Made by a program: the position numbers and the translations under genes. A stretch of 64,000 nucleotides of DNA from assembly GCA_033398695.1 (NCBI GenBank), contig CM065801.1:100805170-100869169 (forward strand), written 5' to 3'. This DNA comes from Orobanche coerulescens (taxonomy: Eukaryota; Streptophyta; Magnoliopsida; Lamiales; Orobanchaceae). Below the pieces are notes generated by a model. That model did no database searches and was not told the origin of the DNA. It worked only from the letters and a program-made list of their open reading frames with translations. Below, piece after piece: positions 1-12,220 of this stretch. Every line of letters begins with the position of its first letter. Positions within the stretch are counted from its first letter, which is position 1.

Positions 1-1579
1 GGTATCTAATACCCTTGTTCTCCAGATGACGCTCTAAGCTAAACTGAGAAAATGGCTTGGTCAGTGGATCAGCGACGTAGTCGGCTGACTCTACTCTATG
101 CAGCACAATGTAACTCTTTGCGAACAAATGCTCTTACGAGATGATACTCTCTCTCAATATGTTTGGTACTGTTGTGAAACCTCGGCTCCTAGGCCTGTGC
201 TACCGCTTTGGCAGCGTAGCACAAGGTGTCACGTGAAGTTTACCCAGCAACTTTTAAATTCTTCCTTTGGAGGCCTCCGAGGCCGCTTTATACTCAGCCT
301 AACAGGTGGAATTAGCAGTCGCGCTATACTTGGCACTATGCCATGATACTGCTCCTCCATTAAGAGTAATTGTAGCCAGAAGTAGACATAAAATCGTTTT
401 TCTGTCATTGGAAGTCCAATACAGTGAATCATATCACATTCAGTTCTCCACCACCATATATAAGAACCAGATCTCTAGTCCTTCTAAAGTACTTGAGAAT
501 GTTCTTTATGGCGGTCTAATGTTCTCGAACTAGGTTAGCCCGAAACCTACTTACCACGCTCCCAGCATGCGCAATGTCAGGTCTCGTACACAATAAAGCA
601 TATGTAAGGCTACCCATATATAACTCATTTCCTTTCATTGTTCCTCACTATGAGGACACATCTTCAAGGTGAGTTTTATTCCATGTCGTATCGGAAGGAA
701 CCCTCTTTAAGATCTAATCTATATAGAGGGCTTGGGAAAAACTTATCATTCTCTTCGATCTATCCCAGCAGAGTCGAATCCCAAGAATATAGGTTTCTTC
801 TCCCAAGTCTTTCATGGAGAAATTACTTGAAAGACAAGCTTTCACAGAACTGAGCATTCCCACATCATTTCCTATTAGTAGAATGTCATCTACACATAGT
901 ACTAAAAATGCGATCTTGCTCCCACTAACCCTCTTGTATACACAAGATTCCTCTTCATTTTGCATGAAGTCAAACTCTTTGACTGCCTCGTCAAAACGAA
1001 GGTCCCAACTACATGAAGACTGTTACAGTCTATATCATGGAGTCTACATCCACCATTGCTAGGTCATTGGTCGCGGGTCGATCTCTTGTTTATCACCTGG
1101 AACCTCGTGGAAACCCAGTTCCTCCAAGTGCATAAAACTATACCTCTCAGGTAAATGAGATACCCTACTAGACCTACGAGGTGGTTGTACTTGTGTTATA
1201 GAAGGTTCGGTTCCAATTTCTTGCACAGGTGTCTCCTTAGGAGTTTCATTGTATTCTTCCAAAGAAATACTTCTACGTGCTCCGCCTTCCTGAATGAACT
1301 CTTCTTCCAGGAAGTGTGCATGCAAAGCAACAACGATCTTTCGATCTTTGGGCATGTAGAATAGATAACCCATCGTCCCAGACGGGAATTCAATGAAACG
1401 TCCCTTCGCGGACCTAGCTTCCAACTTCTCCACCTTAGTCTTCTTGACATATGCGGGACATCCCCAAATCCTAATATGATTAAGACTTGGTTTCCTGCCC
1501 TCCCACATCTCATGTAGAGTTTTAGGAACGAATTTGGAAGGACATCTGTTCAAGATGTAAGCGGCAGTCAGGAGTGCAT
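1..1579 (-). pseudogene. Copia-1 pol 3' part: integrase C-terminus, reverse transcriptase, RNase H
   Basis: Read leftward from 1579, the first ORF (1553-1059) gives the copia integrase C-terminal region, with LNRCPSKFVPKTLHEMWEGR and IWGCPAYVKK, followed by the proline/serine-rich linker before RT. An RT block at 965-714 contains the catalytic box as LCVDDILLIGND (codons at 885-896), where the usual tyrosine of YVDD is cysteine. The RNase H end is visible at 110-1, including ADYVADPLTKPFS. Between the blocks the frame is broken several times. The stop codon is just outside the window. In life this would make reverse transcriptase in a cytoplasmic virus-like particle; this copy cannot. It is continuous with 12221-14053 apart from the inserted solo LTR. 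Confidence 0.85.
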
Positions 1580-2083
1580 TATTGGAATATAAAACGCAGC
1601 GGAAGCGAGTTGGTGATGGTAATTTAATAAAAGGTTTTATAAACTAACCAACGTAAAAACCGGATCTATATAGGCTTGTCAACTAATTAACTAAACAGAT
1701 TAATAAACAATTAAATAAACATAATGTCCTAGAATTTCACTATAAATTTTTCGCATTATTTTATCTGGGATGTACTGTACAGAGTGGGACCGACACGATA
1801 TGAGTGGATAATTTTAGAAATCGTGACAGCCGTGCCAGTATGTCTATCGAGGTTACTTCGATTCTAGGATATTACATGCTTGGTGTGTTTTTCGATGTCG
1901 GATATACTGTATGAGTATTTGTACAATTGCTGTACTTGGTCGACAGTTGTATTCGAGGTATCGTGCATCAGAAGTATTGTATGAGAATGATATCGGAATG
2001 AGCATATGTATTTAGTATGTCACATGTACGTATTCAGTATATTGAGATGACAGACAGGAGCAAAATGGCTAAGTATGAAAGCC

Positions 2084-2500
2084 ATTACGTATGTTATATG
2101 TTGGAGATTACGTACGTAACTAAGTAATCTTAACGTACGTTAAGCTGCGTACATTACGTACGTTAAGAATGGAATCAACGGGTCCGAGCTGTGGTCGGCA
2201 GGTGGGCCCGGTGTCGTCTGCTTTCGGCGCAGAATGTGGACAGGCGAGTCAACCCCGGCATTACGTACGCTATGCATGGCATATTACGTACGTAATATGG
2301 GTTGATACTGTAGCAAGTCAACCGCTACATTACGTACGCTACGGTGATGGTATTACGTACGTAACGCAAGGTGCAAAATAGTACAGATTACCCTGGATGA
2401 CGATTACGTACGCTATATAGGATATATAGTGTATGTTAAAGGCCTTACGTACGTTAACTTTGGGACTTAACGTACGTAACGAGATGCACAGTTTATAAAA
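2084..2500 (+). promoter_or_regulatory. U3 palindrome array (TTACGTACGTAA type) plus TATA box, left giant LTR
   Basis: About eleven copies of TTACGTACGTAA or close variants (TTAACGTACGTTAA, TTACGTACGCTA) at roughly 2084, 2108, 2129, 2154, 2261, 2284, 2330, 2353, 2404, 2445 and 2467. The last ends 15 bp before TATAAAA (2494-2500). The core ACGT within TACGTA is the classic plant bZIP A-box. Position and repetition suggest an enhancer for the LTR promoter; factor binding is inferred. Confidence 0.65.
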
Positions 2501-3996
2501 TAAGAACGGGACTTTCATTTCCTCATGTAAGAAAACACATTTCCTCCTCCCCAAATCGTCCCTCTTCACTCTCAAACTCATTTCAGACCCTCATACCCTT
2601 GTTGAGACTTTGATAAGGATGATCGGAAGCTTGAAACTTAGAGTTCTTGGAGTTTTGGAAGTGTTTGATTGTGTTATTCATCTTCAAAAGGTATGTTGAT
2701 GAACTCTACTCCTTGAATTCGGATTTTGATGTTAGTGTTGATGTTCTTCTTCGTATGAAGATGATTATGGTATTTTTGTTACGATTCTTGAGGATATATG
2801 AACTATATGTTGAAGGAAGATGATGATATGTTGGTTTTTGTCTTGAATATGTTGACTGTGATTATAAAATCGTGTTGTTCTTGGTGATCTTGGTAGTATT
2901 GCTTCGATTCTTGATGTTAGGAGGATCGTATGTTGGAGAATATGATGATACATGCCTTGGAGTATGGATTAGATGATGGTTAGATGTTAGAACACATTGA
3001 ATTACGTCGTTTTGTTGGCTTCAAACGTGATTATGGATTAATTCATGTTCTTGAAGAATTCTTGAATGATATATGTCCGTAAATTGGAAGGATTATGATT
3101 AATTGTGGTATATGATTATTCATGATGATAGCCGTAATTGTATTCCTATGAATTTGCAAAAATGAGCCGTGTAAATCCGAATTTAAGATTGAAGTCGGAA
3201 CCAAGAATGTTGTAGACGTTGATAGAACTATTGATTATCGAAGTTCGGCTTGTATTCATATTGATAAGAGTTGATATGGTTTGATTTTGTACGATCGAGA
3301 TACCGTTGAGTTTGATCGGTTGATTATACCAGTTGTTGATTGTTATCGAACGTATCGTTGATTGATTATTGTATTAGGTTGCGTTAGATGATCGTTGATA
3401 TTAACCGTTGTGCTGCGGTGAGTTGGGGCTGCAGAGCTTGTAGATGAAGACGACGGGACTAGTAACAACTTCATCGTATCGGTATCGAGGCAAGTTATGC
3501 TTGCTCAGTTCATAATGTTAATAAATGATTTTGTTTTCATTTCATTTATGATTCATATAGCAATTGTATTATGGAATATATGAATTGTCGGAATGGTGGT
3601 ATGTATGGTATTTTTGGACTAAGATAAATCATAATGTATATGATTTTAAGGATGTCTAGTGGAAATGGGAACGTGAATTATAATTTGGTCTATTGCATGA
3701 GAAGTTGGATATCAAGGTTACTTATCATGTCGATATTGAACGCGGGATGGTGGTTTGGTATTAGTTATGGACTGTACTTCATTTTGGATTGTCGGATAAA
3801 TCGTGTATTCATTCAGGGCGGTTGGTCGTGGAAAGGTTAGCGTCTCCAACTTGAGGTAAATTAATATTGTTAGATTATGATAATCATCATGTTGCATTAT
3901 TGCATGTGTGTGTTGATATTTCATGTGGTGAGTGTGCACCATCGTTGTTACGTTTTGTAATATGCTCTTCCTTTGAGCTGTGATCTGTTGGGCCGA

Positions 3997-4198
3997 TGTG
4001 TTAGGGGATAAGACCTAAATGGCACCTATGTTCCGGGGTATTCCTGTGTGGATACTTTCGTGACCCTTGGTTGCGACCTTGGGGTATTTTGTGATTGCAT
4101 GAACTGTGTTAGGGGATAAGACCTAAATGGCACCTATGTTCCGGGGTATTCCTATGAGATGCTTCCGTGACCCTTGGCTGCTGCCTTGGGGTTTATGT
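3997..4198 (+). repeat. 108-bp tandem duplication in left giant LTR
   Basis: The segment starting TGTGTTAGGGGATAAGACC occurs at 3997 and again at 4105 (period 108), followed each time by a GTGACCCTTGG block. The same duplication is in the right LTR, so it predates this insertion. Confidence 0.8.
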
Positions 4199-4842
4199 GT
4201 TAATATTATATGCATTGTTGAGCATGATGTGGACTGTTGTCTGATGAAAATACGACATTGTGGTCGTGTCGGTCTTTCATAATCGAGTTATTGTTGCTCT
4301 TTTGGGAAGTCTTCTGATCCTTGATGGATATGCAATTATTTGAGATTTGTTGTCATGTTGTATCGTGGCATATCTGGAGTCAGATACGTTCTGATCGTTC
4401 ATGTGTAGGATTTTCGGGACGGGCATGTGTAGCATGTGTTGGTTTAGACCTCATATTGAACCGTGCACACGAGACGCACTTCGTGAGGCTTATTAGGTAC
4501 GAGACCAGACGGGTACCTGATCAAATACCCGTGGTTGGCTTGTACGCGGACACATGTCTGGATCGAGCGTATCGTGACGTCCATCTTGAGTCTTATTGAT
4601 TGGTCGTTCACAGTCCATGTATAATTGGATTTATTCGATATTCGAGTTGTCTTTGAAATCCCGTATATATGATTTTTATATGGTTGACGATTTTATTCTC
4701 TCGAGTATCTGACCCCGTTGATCCTTTTCTGACCTCGTTTGGAGTTACCTTATCGATGGTCAACTTTTTTATTATCGATCCATTATTAATCTCGTTTGGA
4801 GTTTCCCCTATCATTGGTAGCCTCGTTCGTTATTGATCCTTA

Positions 4843-5270
4843 TTGATTCCGTTTGGGAGTTTGCCTTACCGTTGGTATTCTCGGTTGTTGATCCCTTATT
4901 ATCCCTATTGGAGTTTACCGTGTCGTCGGTATTCTCGGTTGTCTATTCCTTATTGCTCTTGTTGGAGTTTATCGTGTCGTCGGTATTCTCGGTTGTCGAT
5001 TTCTTATTGCTCTTGTTGAAGTTTACCGTATCGTTGGTATTCCCGATTGTTGGTCCTTATTGACCTTGTTAGAGTTTACTGTGTCGTTAGTATTCTCGGT
5101 TGTTGACCCTTATTGATCTTGCTGGAGTTTACTGTGTCGTCGGTATTCTCGGTTGTCAACCTTTTATTGATCTTGTTGGGATTTGCCGTGTCATCGGTAT
5201 TCTCGGTTATTGATTCTTTGTTGATCTTGTTGGAGTTACCAGATCATGGTATTCTCGTCCATGGTTGATC
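4843..5270 (+). repeat. 54-bp tandem array in left giant LTR
   Basis: Roughly eight degenerate units of about 54 bp, each with GGTATTCTCGGTTGT and TTGTTGGAGTTTACCGTGTC. More diverged units extend left to about 4690. Because 54 is a multiple of three, the array creates a spurious hydrophobic ORF (4833-5063), which I do not regard as a gene. Confidence 0.8.
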
Positions 5271-6108
5271 CTTTGTCGATATTGTGTGGAAATATCATGT
5301 CATTGATATTTCCGTTGTGATGCATCGATTGTTTATCATTATTGACTGTGTGAGCCTTCATGCTTTGTATTGATATCCGGGACTTGCCATTGTTTCGGGA
5401 CAGTTGATTTGCAGATGTATCGTGTGATGTCAGTTTCTATCAGTATTGGGATTCAATTGTGCGACCCAGCCAGCAGAATTGAACTTGGCCAGATTATTCT
5501 ATACTCGAGATATGTTTATGTTTGGAAATCTTGGTAGTGTTTCGGATACAGTATAGGTGATTACATTTGAATTCGTTCATTACTTAAGGACACGAGGCGT
5601 GGGATATGGTAAGAATTGATTGTTATGGTTGTGACGGGTTGGTAAGGTAACTTCGGTAAAATACATGGGGAATGTTCTTACTCTGTAGATTACATTGATA
5701 TGTAATTGTTTTTGTGATGTGATCGTTATCATTGTTGAGTATTATGGCTGACCCCGTCGTGGGCTTTATCTTTTAGGTACTCGGAGTTCGAGCTAGTAGC
5801 AGTCGTGAAGGGATGAGCTTTCCGGTGATACTGGCTATGGCGTGATTGTTGGGATTATGTATTCTTTTCTGGTTTTCTAATTCCACTGCAAATGTAATTA
5901 ATTGTGTTTTTATCCGCTGCGTGTGTATATTTAAAATGGCTTTCAGTATTCTTTGAACTGTGTTTTTATCCGCTGCGTGTGTGCGTACTTTCAAAGGGTT
6001 TTTTGACATTTTTAAACGTTTGCGAAAATGATTTTAGCCTTGTGGGTTCCAATATGGGGCCCACGGCGCTGTAATATCCCCGGTCGGTTTTGGGGGTGTT
6101 ACAGAAGA

Positions 6109-6120
6109 TGGTATCGGAGC
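6109..6120 (+). promoter_or_regulatory. Primer binding site (tRNA-Met type)
   Basis: TGGTATCGGAGC begins 6 bp after the left LTR end. It differs by one base from the common plant initiator tRNA-Met site TGGTATCAGAGC and is identical to the PBS of gypsy-1 and copia-1. Confidence 0.8.
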
Positions 6121-6464
6121 TTGGATTTCGTAAAACCCGGGCGTGTGTGTTATGTGGCTCTACCGGTGCGGTAGTAGCATGACTTTTGAAAATGATTTTC
6201 TAACTTTTGAGTCAAACCGATTTTGGAGGTTTCAAAATTTTTGAAATATTTTCAAATTGCTGTATTTGCGATGCTGGTGCGTTGTTAGTGTGTTGAGACT
6301 TTTTATGGGAATCGTATGCTCGTATCACGGAAGATCATCAACTTCACGGACCTGTAAGTATGTTCTTTCAGTTATTTCAGTTTTGATGATGATTATTGAG
6401 TATGGTGTCGTGATTTTGAGATATTTCGGGATTGAGATACTGATTATGGCAGGTGTTGAGTTTC

Positions 6465-6494
6465 GAGGACGAAACTTATTTAAGTGGGTGTATA
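6465..6494 (+). promoter_or_regulatory. Polypurine tract region of the giant-LTR element
   Basis: GAGGACGAAACTTATTTAAG followed by TGGGTGTATA directly before the right LTR. The same layout (GGGGACGAAACTCTTTTAAG, then GGGGGTGTA) precedes the 3' LTR of gypsy-1, which supports a shared origin. Confidence 0.7.
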
Positions 6495-6857
6495 TGTAAT
6501 ATCCTAGAATTTCACTATAAATTTTTCGCATTATTTTATCTGGGATGTACTGTACAGAGTGGGACCGACACGATATGAGTGGATAATTTTAGAAATCGTG
6601 ACAGCCGTGCCAGTATGTCTATCGAGGTTACTTCGATTCTAGGATATTACATGCTTGGTGTTTTTTCGATGTCGGATATACTGTATGAGTATTTGTACAA
6701 TTGCCGTACTTGGTCGACAGTTGTATTCGAGGTATCGTGCATCAGAAGTATTGTATGAGAATGATATCGGAATGAGCATATGTATTTAGTATGTCGCATG
6801 TACGTATTCAGTATATTGAGATGACAGACAGGAGCAAAATGGCTAAGTATGAAAGCC

Positions 6858-7274
6858 ATTACGTACGTTATATGTTGGAGATTACGTACGTAACTAAGTA
6901 ATCTTAACGTACGTTAAGATGCGTACATTACGTACGTTAAGAATGGAATCAGCGGGTCCGAGCTGTGGTCGGCAGGTGGGCCCGGTGTCGTCTGCTTTCG
7001 GCGCAGGATGTGGACAGGCGAGTCAACCCCGACATTACGTACGCTATGCATGGCATATTACGTACGTAATATGGGTTGATACTATAGCAAGTCAACCGCT
7101 ACATTACGTACGCTACGGTGATGGTATTACGTACGTAACGCAAGGTGCAAAATAGTACAGATTACCCTGGATGACGATTACGTACGCTATATAGGACATA
7201 TAGCGTATGTTAAAGGCCTTACGTACGTTAACTTTGGGACTTAACGTACGTAACGAGATGCACAGTTTATAAAA
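6858..7274 (+). promoter_or_regulatory. U3 palindrome array plus TATA box, right giant LTR
   Basis: Counterpart of 2084-2500 with the same series of TTACGTACGTAA-like palindromes; the first copy is more perfect here (TTACGTACGTTA). TATAAAA is at 7268-7274. Confidence 0.65.
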
Positions 7275-8770
7275 TAAGAACGGGACTTTCATTTCCTCAC
7301 GTAAGAAAACACATTTCCTCCTCCCCAAATCGTCCCTCTTCACTCTCAAACCCATTTCAGACCCTCATACCCTTGTTGAGACTTTGATAAGGATGATCGG
7401 AAGCTTGAAACTTGGAGTTCTTGGAGTTTTGGAAGTGTTTGATTGTGTTATTCATCTTCAAAAAGTATGTTGATGAACTCTACTCCTTGAATTCGGATTT
7501 TGATGTTAGTGTTGATGTTCTTCTTCGTATGAAGATGATTATGGTATTTTTGTTACGATTCTTGAGGATATATGAACTATATGTTGAAGGAAGATGATTA
7601 TATGTTGGTTTTTGTCTTGAATATGTTGACTGTGATTATAGAATCGTGTTGTTCTTGGTGATCTTGGTAGTATTGCTTCGATTCTTGATGTTAGGAGGAT
7701 CGTATGTTGGAGAATATGATGATACATGCCTTGGAGTATGGATTAGATGATGGTTAGATGTTAGAACACATTGAATTACGTCGTTTTGTTGGCTTCAAAC
7801 GTGATTATGGATTAATTCATGTTCTTGAAGAATTCTTGAATGATATATGTCCGTAAATTGGAAGGATTATGATTAATTGTGGTATATGATTATTCATGAT
7901 GATAGCCGTAATTGTATTCCTATGAATTTGCAAAAATGATCCGTGTAAATCCGAATTTAAGATTGAAGTCGGAACCAAGAATGTTGTAGACATTGATAGA
8001 ACTATTGATTATCGAAGTTCGGCTTGTATTCGTATTGATAAGAGTTGATATGGTTTGATTTTGTACGATCGAGATACCGTTGAGTTTGATCGGTTGATTA
8101 TACCAGTTGTTGATTGTTATCGAACGTATCGTTGATTGATTATTGTATTAGGTTGCATTAGATGATCGTTGATATTAACCGTTGTGCTGTGGTGAGTCGG
8201 GGCTGCAGAGCTTGTAGATGAAGACGACGGGACTAGTAACAACTTCATCGTATCGGTATCGAGGCAAGTTATGCTTGCTCAGTTCATAATGTTAATAAAT
8301 GATTTCGTTTTCATTTCATTTATGATTCATATAGCAATGGTATTATGGAATATATGAATTGTCGGAATGGTGGTATGTATGGTATTTTTGGACTAAGATA
8401 AATCATAATGTATATGATTTTAAGGATGTCTAGTGGAAATGGGAACGTGAATTATAATTTGGTCTATTGCATGAGAAGTTGGATATCAAGGTTACTTATC
8501 GTGTCGATATTGAACTCGGGATGGTGGTTTGGTATTAGTTATGGACTGTACTTCATTTTGGATTGTCGGATAAATCGTGTATTCGTTCAGGGCGGTTGGT
8601 CATGGAAAGGTTAGCGTCTCCAACTTGAGGTAAATTAATATTGTTAGATTATGATAATCATCATGTTGCATTCTTGCATGTGTGTGTTGATATTTCATGT
8701 GGTGAGTGTGCACCATCGTTGTTACGTTTTGTTATGTGCTCTTCCTTTGAGCTGTGATCTGTTGGGCCGA

Positions 8771-8972
8771 TGTGTTAGGAGATAAGACCTAAATGGCACC
8801 TATGTTACGGGGTATTCCTGTGTGGATACTTTCGTGACCCTTGGTTGCGACCTTAGGGTATTTTGTGATTGCATGAACTGTGTTAGGGGATAAGACCTAA
8901 ATGGCACCTATGTTCCGGGGTATTCCTATGAGATGCTTCCGTGACCCTTGGCTGCTGCCTTGGGGTTTATGT
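8771..8972 (+). repeat. 108-bp tandem duplication in right giant LTR
   Basis: Copies begin at 8771 and 8879, equivalent to 3997-4198 in the left LTR. Confidence 0.8.
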
Positions 8973-9615
8973 GTTAATATTATATGCATTGTTGAGCATG
9001 ATGTGGACTGTTGTCTGATGAAAATACGACATTGTGGTCGTGTCAGTCTTTCATAATCGAGTTACTGTTGCTCTTTTGGGAAGTCTTCTGATCCTTGATG
9101 GATATGCAATTCTTTGAGATTTGTTGTCATGTTGTATCGTGGCATATCTGGAGTCAGATACGTTCTGATCGTTCATGTGTAGGATTTTCGGGACGGGCAC
9201 GTGTAGCATGTGTTGGTTTAGACCTCATATTGAACCGTGCACACGAGACGCACTTCGTGAGGCTTATTAGGTACGAGACCAGACGGGTACCTGATCAATA
9301 CCCGTGGTTGGCTTGTACACGGACACATGTCTGGATCGAGCGTATCGTGACGTCCATCATGAGTCTTATTGATTGGTCGTTCACAGTCCATGTATAATTG
9401 GATTTATTCGATATTCGGGTTATCTTTGAAATCCCGTATATATGATTTTTATATGGTTGACGATTTTATTCTCTCGAGTATCTGTCCCCGTTGATCCTTT
9501 TCTGATCTCGTTTGGAGTTACCTTATCGATGGTCAACTTTTTTATTATCGATCCATTATTAATCTCGTTTGGAGTTTCCCCTATCATTGGTAGCCTCGTT
9601 CGTTATTGATCCTTA

Positions 9616-10043
9616 TTGATTCCGTTTGGGAGTTTGCCTTACCGTTGGTATTCTCGGTTGTTGATCCCTTATTATCCCTATTGGAGTTTACCGTGTCGTC
9701 GGTATTCTCGGTTGTTTATTCCTTATTGCTCTTGTTGGAGTTTATCGTGTCGTCGGTATTCTCGGTTGTCGATTTCTTATTGCTCTTGTTGAAGTTTACC
9801 GTATCGTTGGTATTCCCGATTGTTGGTCCTTATTGATCTTGTTAGAGTTTATTGTGTCGTCAGTATTCTCGGTTGTTGACCCTTATTGATCTTGCTGGAG
9901 TTTACTGTGTCATCGGTATTCTCGGTTGTCAACCTTTTATTGATGTTGTTGGGATTTGCCGTGTCGTCGGTATTCTCGGTTATTGATTCTTCGTTGATCT
10001 TGTTGGAGTTACCAGATCATGGTATTCTCGTCCATGGTTGATC
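9616..10043 (+). repeat. 54-bp tandem array in right giant LTR
   Basis: Same degenerate 54-bp units as at 4843-5270, with the same copy number as far as can be judged by eye. Confidence 0.8.
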
Positions 10044-12220
10044 CTTTGTCGATATTGTGTGGAAATATCATGTCATTGATATTTCCGTTGTGATGCATCG
10101 ATTGTTTATCATTATTGACTGTGTGAGCCTTCATGCTTTGTATTGATATCCGGGACTTGCCATTGTTTGGGACGATTGATTTGCGAGATGTATCGTGTGA
10201 TGTCAGTTTCTATCGATTGGGATCCAATTGTGCGACCCAAAACAGAATTGAACTTGGCCAGATTATTCTATACTCGAGATATGTTTATGTTTGGAAATCT
10301 TGGTAGTGTTTCGGATACAGTACAGGTGATTACATTTGAATTCGTTCATTACTTAAGGACACGAGGCGTGGGATATGGTAAGAATTGATTGTTATGGTTG
10401 TGACGGGTTGGTAAGGTAACTTCGGTAAAATACATGGGGAATGTTCTTACTCTGTAGATTACATTGATATGTAATTGTTTTTGTGATGTGATCGTTATCA
10501 TTGTTGAGTATTATGGCTGACCCCGTCGTGGGCTTTATCTTTTAGGTACTCGCAGTTCGAGCTAGTAGCGGTCGTGAAGGGATGAGCTTTCCGGTGATAC
10601 TGGCTATGGCGTGATTGTTGGGATTATGTATTCTTTTCTGGTTTTCTAATTCCGCTGCAAATGTAATTAATTGTGTTTTTATCCGCTGCGTGTGTATATT
10701 TAAAATAGCTTTCAGTATTCTTTGAACTGTGTTTTTATCCGCTGCGTGTGTGTGTACTTTCAAAGGGCTTTTTGACATTTTTAAACGTTTGCGAAAATGA
10801 TTTTAGCCTCGTGGGTTCCAATATGGGGCCCACGGTGCTGTAATATCCCCGGTCGGTTTTGGGGGTGTTACAATTTACGCATGGGAGTCGGTAATTTTTA
10901 CCTTTGACGTGAAGTGGTAGAAAAATCCCTTTTGGTCGATTTGTCCTTCTTCGTGTTGCTCTCCGATCTTCTTGTATTTCTACCTCAAGATCTTCTAGAG
11001 TATATCCCGCCTACGACCGGATGTTGTGTGGGCAACAATCTACCGGACTAAATTTGCACAGCAAGGGGATCAGCCGAATTTCGCCTTCCAAAATTCCTTT
11101 CGATTTTTCTCTCTATTTTTCTTGAATATTTGTGGTATTTTAGAAAAATATTGTGTTAACTAAATTGTGGAATCCAAGACACAAGTCAAGATCCACAATT
11201 AAACACAGCCAAAAAAATCGAAAATTTTGAGCAATAAAAGTCAATTAAAATCGGCCACCCCTACATGTGTATTTATAGGTGTTTTGGGCTATTCTAGGGA
11301 CCTTAAGGAGGATATGGTAAGGACTCCCAATAGATATCTTCCTTCCATTATTAGGACTTTTTCTAATATGAAGACTCTATTAATATCAACTTAGTCCACT
11401 AATAAGTTAATATTGCACTTCCTACCAAAATTCCAAATTACAAAATTGGGCTCCTTTTTGAATTAATTATTTCCCGTGTTTAAGATATTCCATGTCCATT
11501 AATTAATTTAAGCTACTGACAGCTTTTAATTAATTAATGTGTTATGCATGAGTATACCACTCGACCTTTATTATTATATCGGAAAATTAAGTCCACCTGC
11601 AGGGTTTAATATAATAATCCTTTCGAGTGCCTCAAGGGACATCATCAACCCGACTGGTCGGGACACGATTTCTAGCTATAATATTAATTATCATATAGAT
11701 AATAATATTGCCCAAAATATCGAGCATATTGAGTCAATCATTGTGGCTCTCACCCATGATAAATCAAAGCAATAAATATTAAATATATATAATTAAATAT
11801 TAATCACTAGAATTAAGAAATAATAATTGTCCGAGATGTACGTTCTTCTTATAGTCAGTACAGAAGAATCTATCTCACCTAGATCCAGTTCAACGTATAA
11901 TGAATACGCTAATATATGCTAATGGTCAAGACCAACCAGTCTCAAGCATATACTACAACCTCTCACATACCGGTCTAATGTTATATAAGTTGTGAACTAA
12001 ATATTACTATATAAGGAACCGATAATGTGATCTTCTGTGTGACACTACACACCACATTATCTACAATATAAAGTAATTTAGACTGCATTTGCATAACCAC
12101 AGCGTGAATAAATATGCAAAATGTGTGATAAATGAATTAAATACTCTCATAGATAAAGACCGAGAAATTAGGTAATACAAGTATAAAGTATGCTTTGACG
12201 TATACAACCCTAACATGCAT

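Larger units (their letters stand above)
1720..6103 (+). repeat. Left (5') LTR of the giant-LTR element
   Basis: A 4384-bp LTR. From left to right it has an array of TTACGTACGTAA-like palindromes (2084-2479), a TATA box (2494-2500), about 1.5 kb of AT-rich unique sequence, a 108-bp tandem duplication (3997-4198), a 54-bp tandem array (4843-5270), a 61-bp near-repeat around TGTTTTTATCCGCTGCGTG (5896 and 5957), and a GC-richer end. The end (GTAATATCC...GTTTT, then GGGGGTGTTACA) and an interior patch around CCGTGCACACG at 4462 followed by ATTAGGTAC resemble the gypsy-1 LTR. ORFs of 60-90 codons in it are not conserved as proteins. Confidence 0.88.
6104..6494 (+). other. Complete 391-bp interior of the giant-LTR element
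   Basis: Everything between the two LTRs. It holds the PBS, about 340 bp of AT-rich sequence with no recognisable gag, pol or other product, and the PPT region (6465-6494). It would be expected to hold any packaging and priming signals not in the LTRs. Confidence 0.85.
1720..10872 (+). mobile_element. Non-autonomous LTR retrotransposon with giant 4.38-kb LTRs and 391-bp interior
   Basis: Two direct repeats of 4384 and 4378 bp (1720-6103 and 6495-10872) flank an interior of only 391 bp. The right LTR begins TGTAATATCC and both end GTGTTACA; the left LTR start is mutated to CATAATGTCC. A PBS (TGGTATCGGAGC) follows the left LTR directly, and a PPT region with GAGGACGAAACTTATTTAAG precedes the right LTR. 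No gag or pol is present anywhere in it. The LTRs differ at roughly 1-2% of sites in the parts I compared, so the insertion is fairly young. LTR ends, PBS and PPT resemble gypsy-1 (27102-37152). The flanks (ATAAA before, ATTTA after) do not form a clean TSD. It lies inside the solo LTR. Confidence 0.9.
6495..10872 (+). repeat. Right (3') LTR of the giant-LTR element
   Basis: A 4378-bp near-identical partner of 1720-6103, with intact TG at the start and CA at the end. Differences from the left LTR are mostly single substitutions, plus a dense patch at about 10165-10250 where several CAG trinucleotides of the left LTR (about 5395-5478) are altered. Confidence 0.9.
1580..12215 (-). mobile_element. 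Solo LTR of a second copia family, split by the giant-LTR element
   Basis: On the - strand it starts TGTTAGGGTTGTATACG (plus end 12215) and ends CTGCGTTTTATATTCCAATA (plus start 1580; the terminal CA is now TA). It is flanked by identical 5-bp duplications TGCAT at 1575-1579 and 12216-12220, and the integrase frame of copia-1 continues across it. Without the nested element (1720-10872) it is about 1.48 kb with no internal domain, so it is a solo LTR left by LTR-LTR recombination. A TATA-like CTATAAATAC lies on the - strand at 11269-11278, about where the U3/R junction should be. No coding sequence is seen in 10873-12215. Confidence 0.85.

Noticed and set aside
4833..5063. Hydrophobic ORF with 18-residue repeats in the giant LTR (also 9606-9836)
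   Set aside because: It is the translation of a 54-bp non-coding tandem array; other units of the array shift frame and contain stops.
1715..10877. Clean target duplication for the giant-LTR element
   Set aside because: Flanks ATAAA and ATTTA agree at only three of five positions; not claimed as a TSD.
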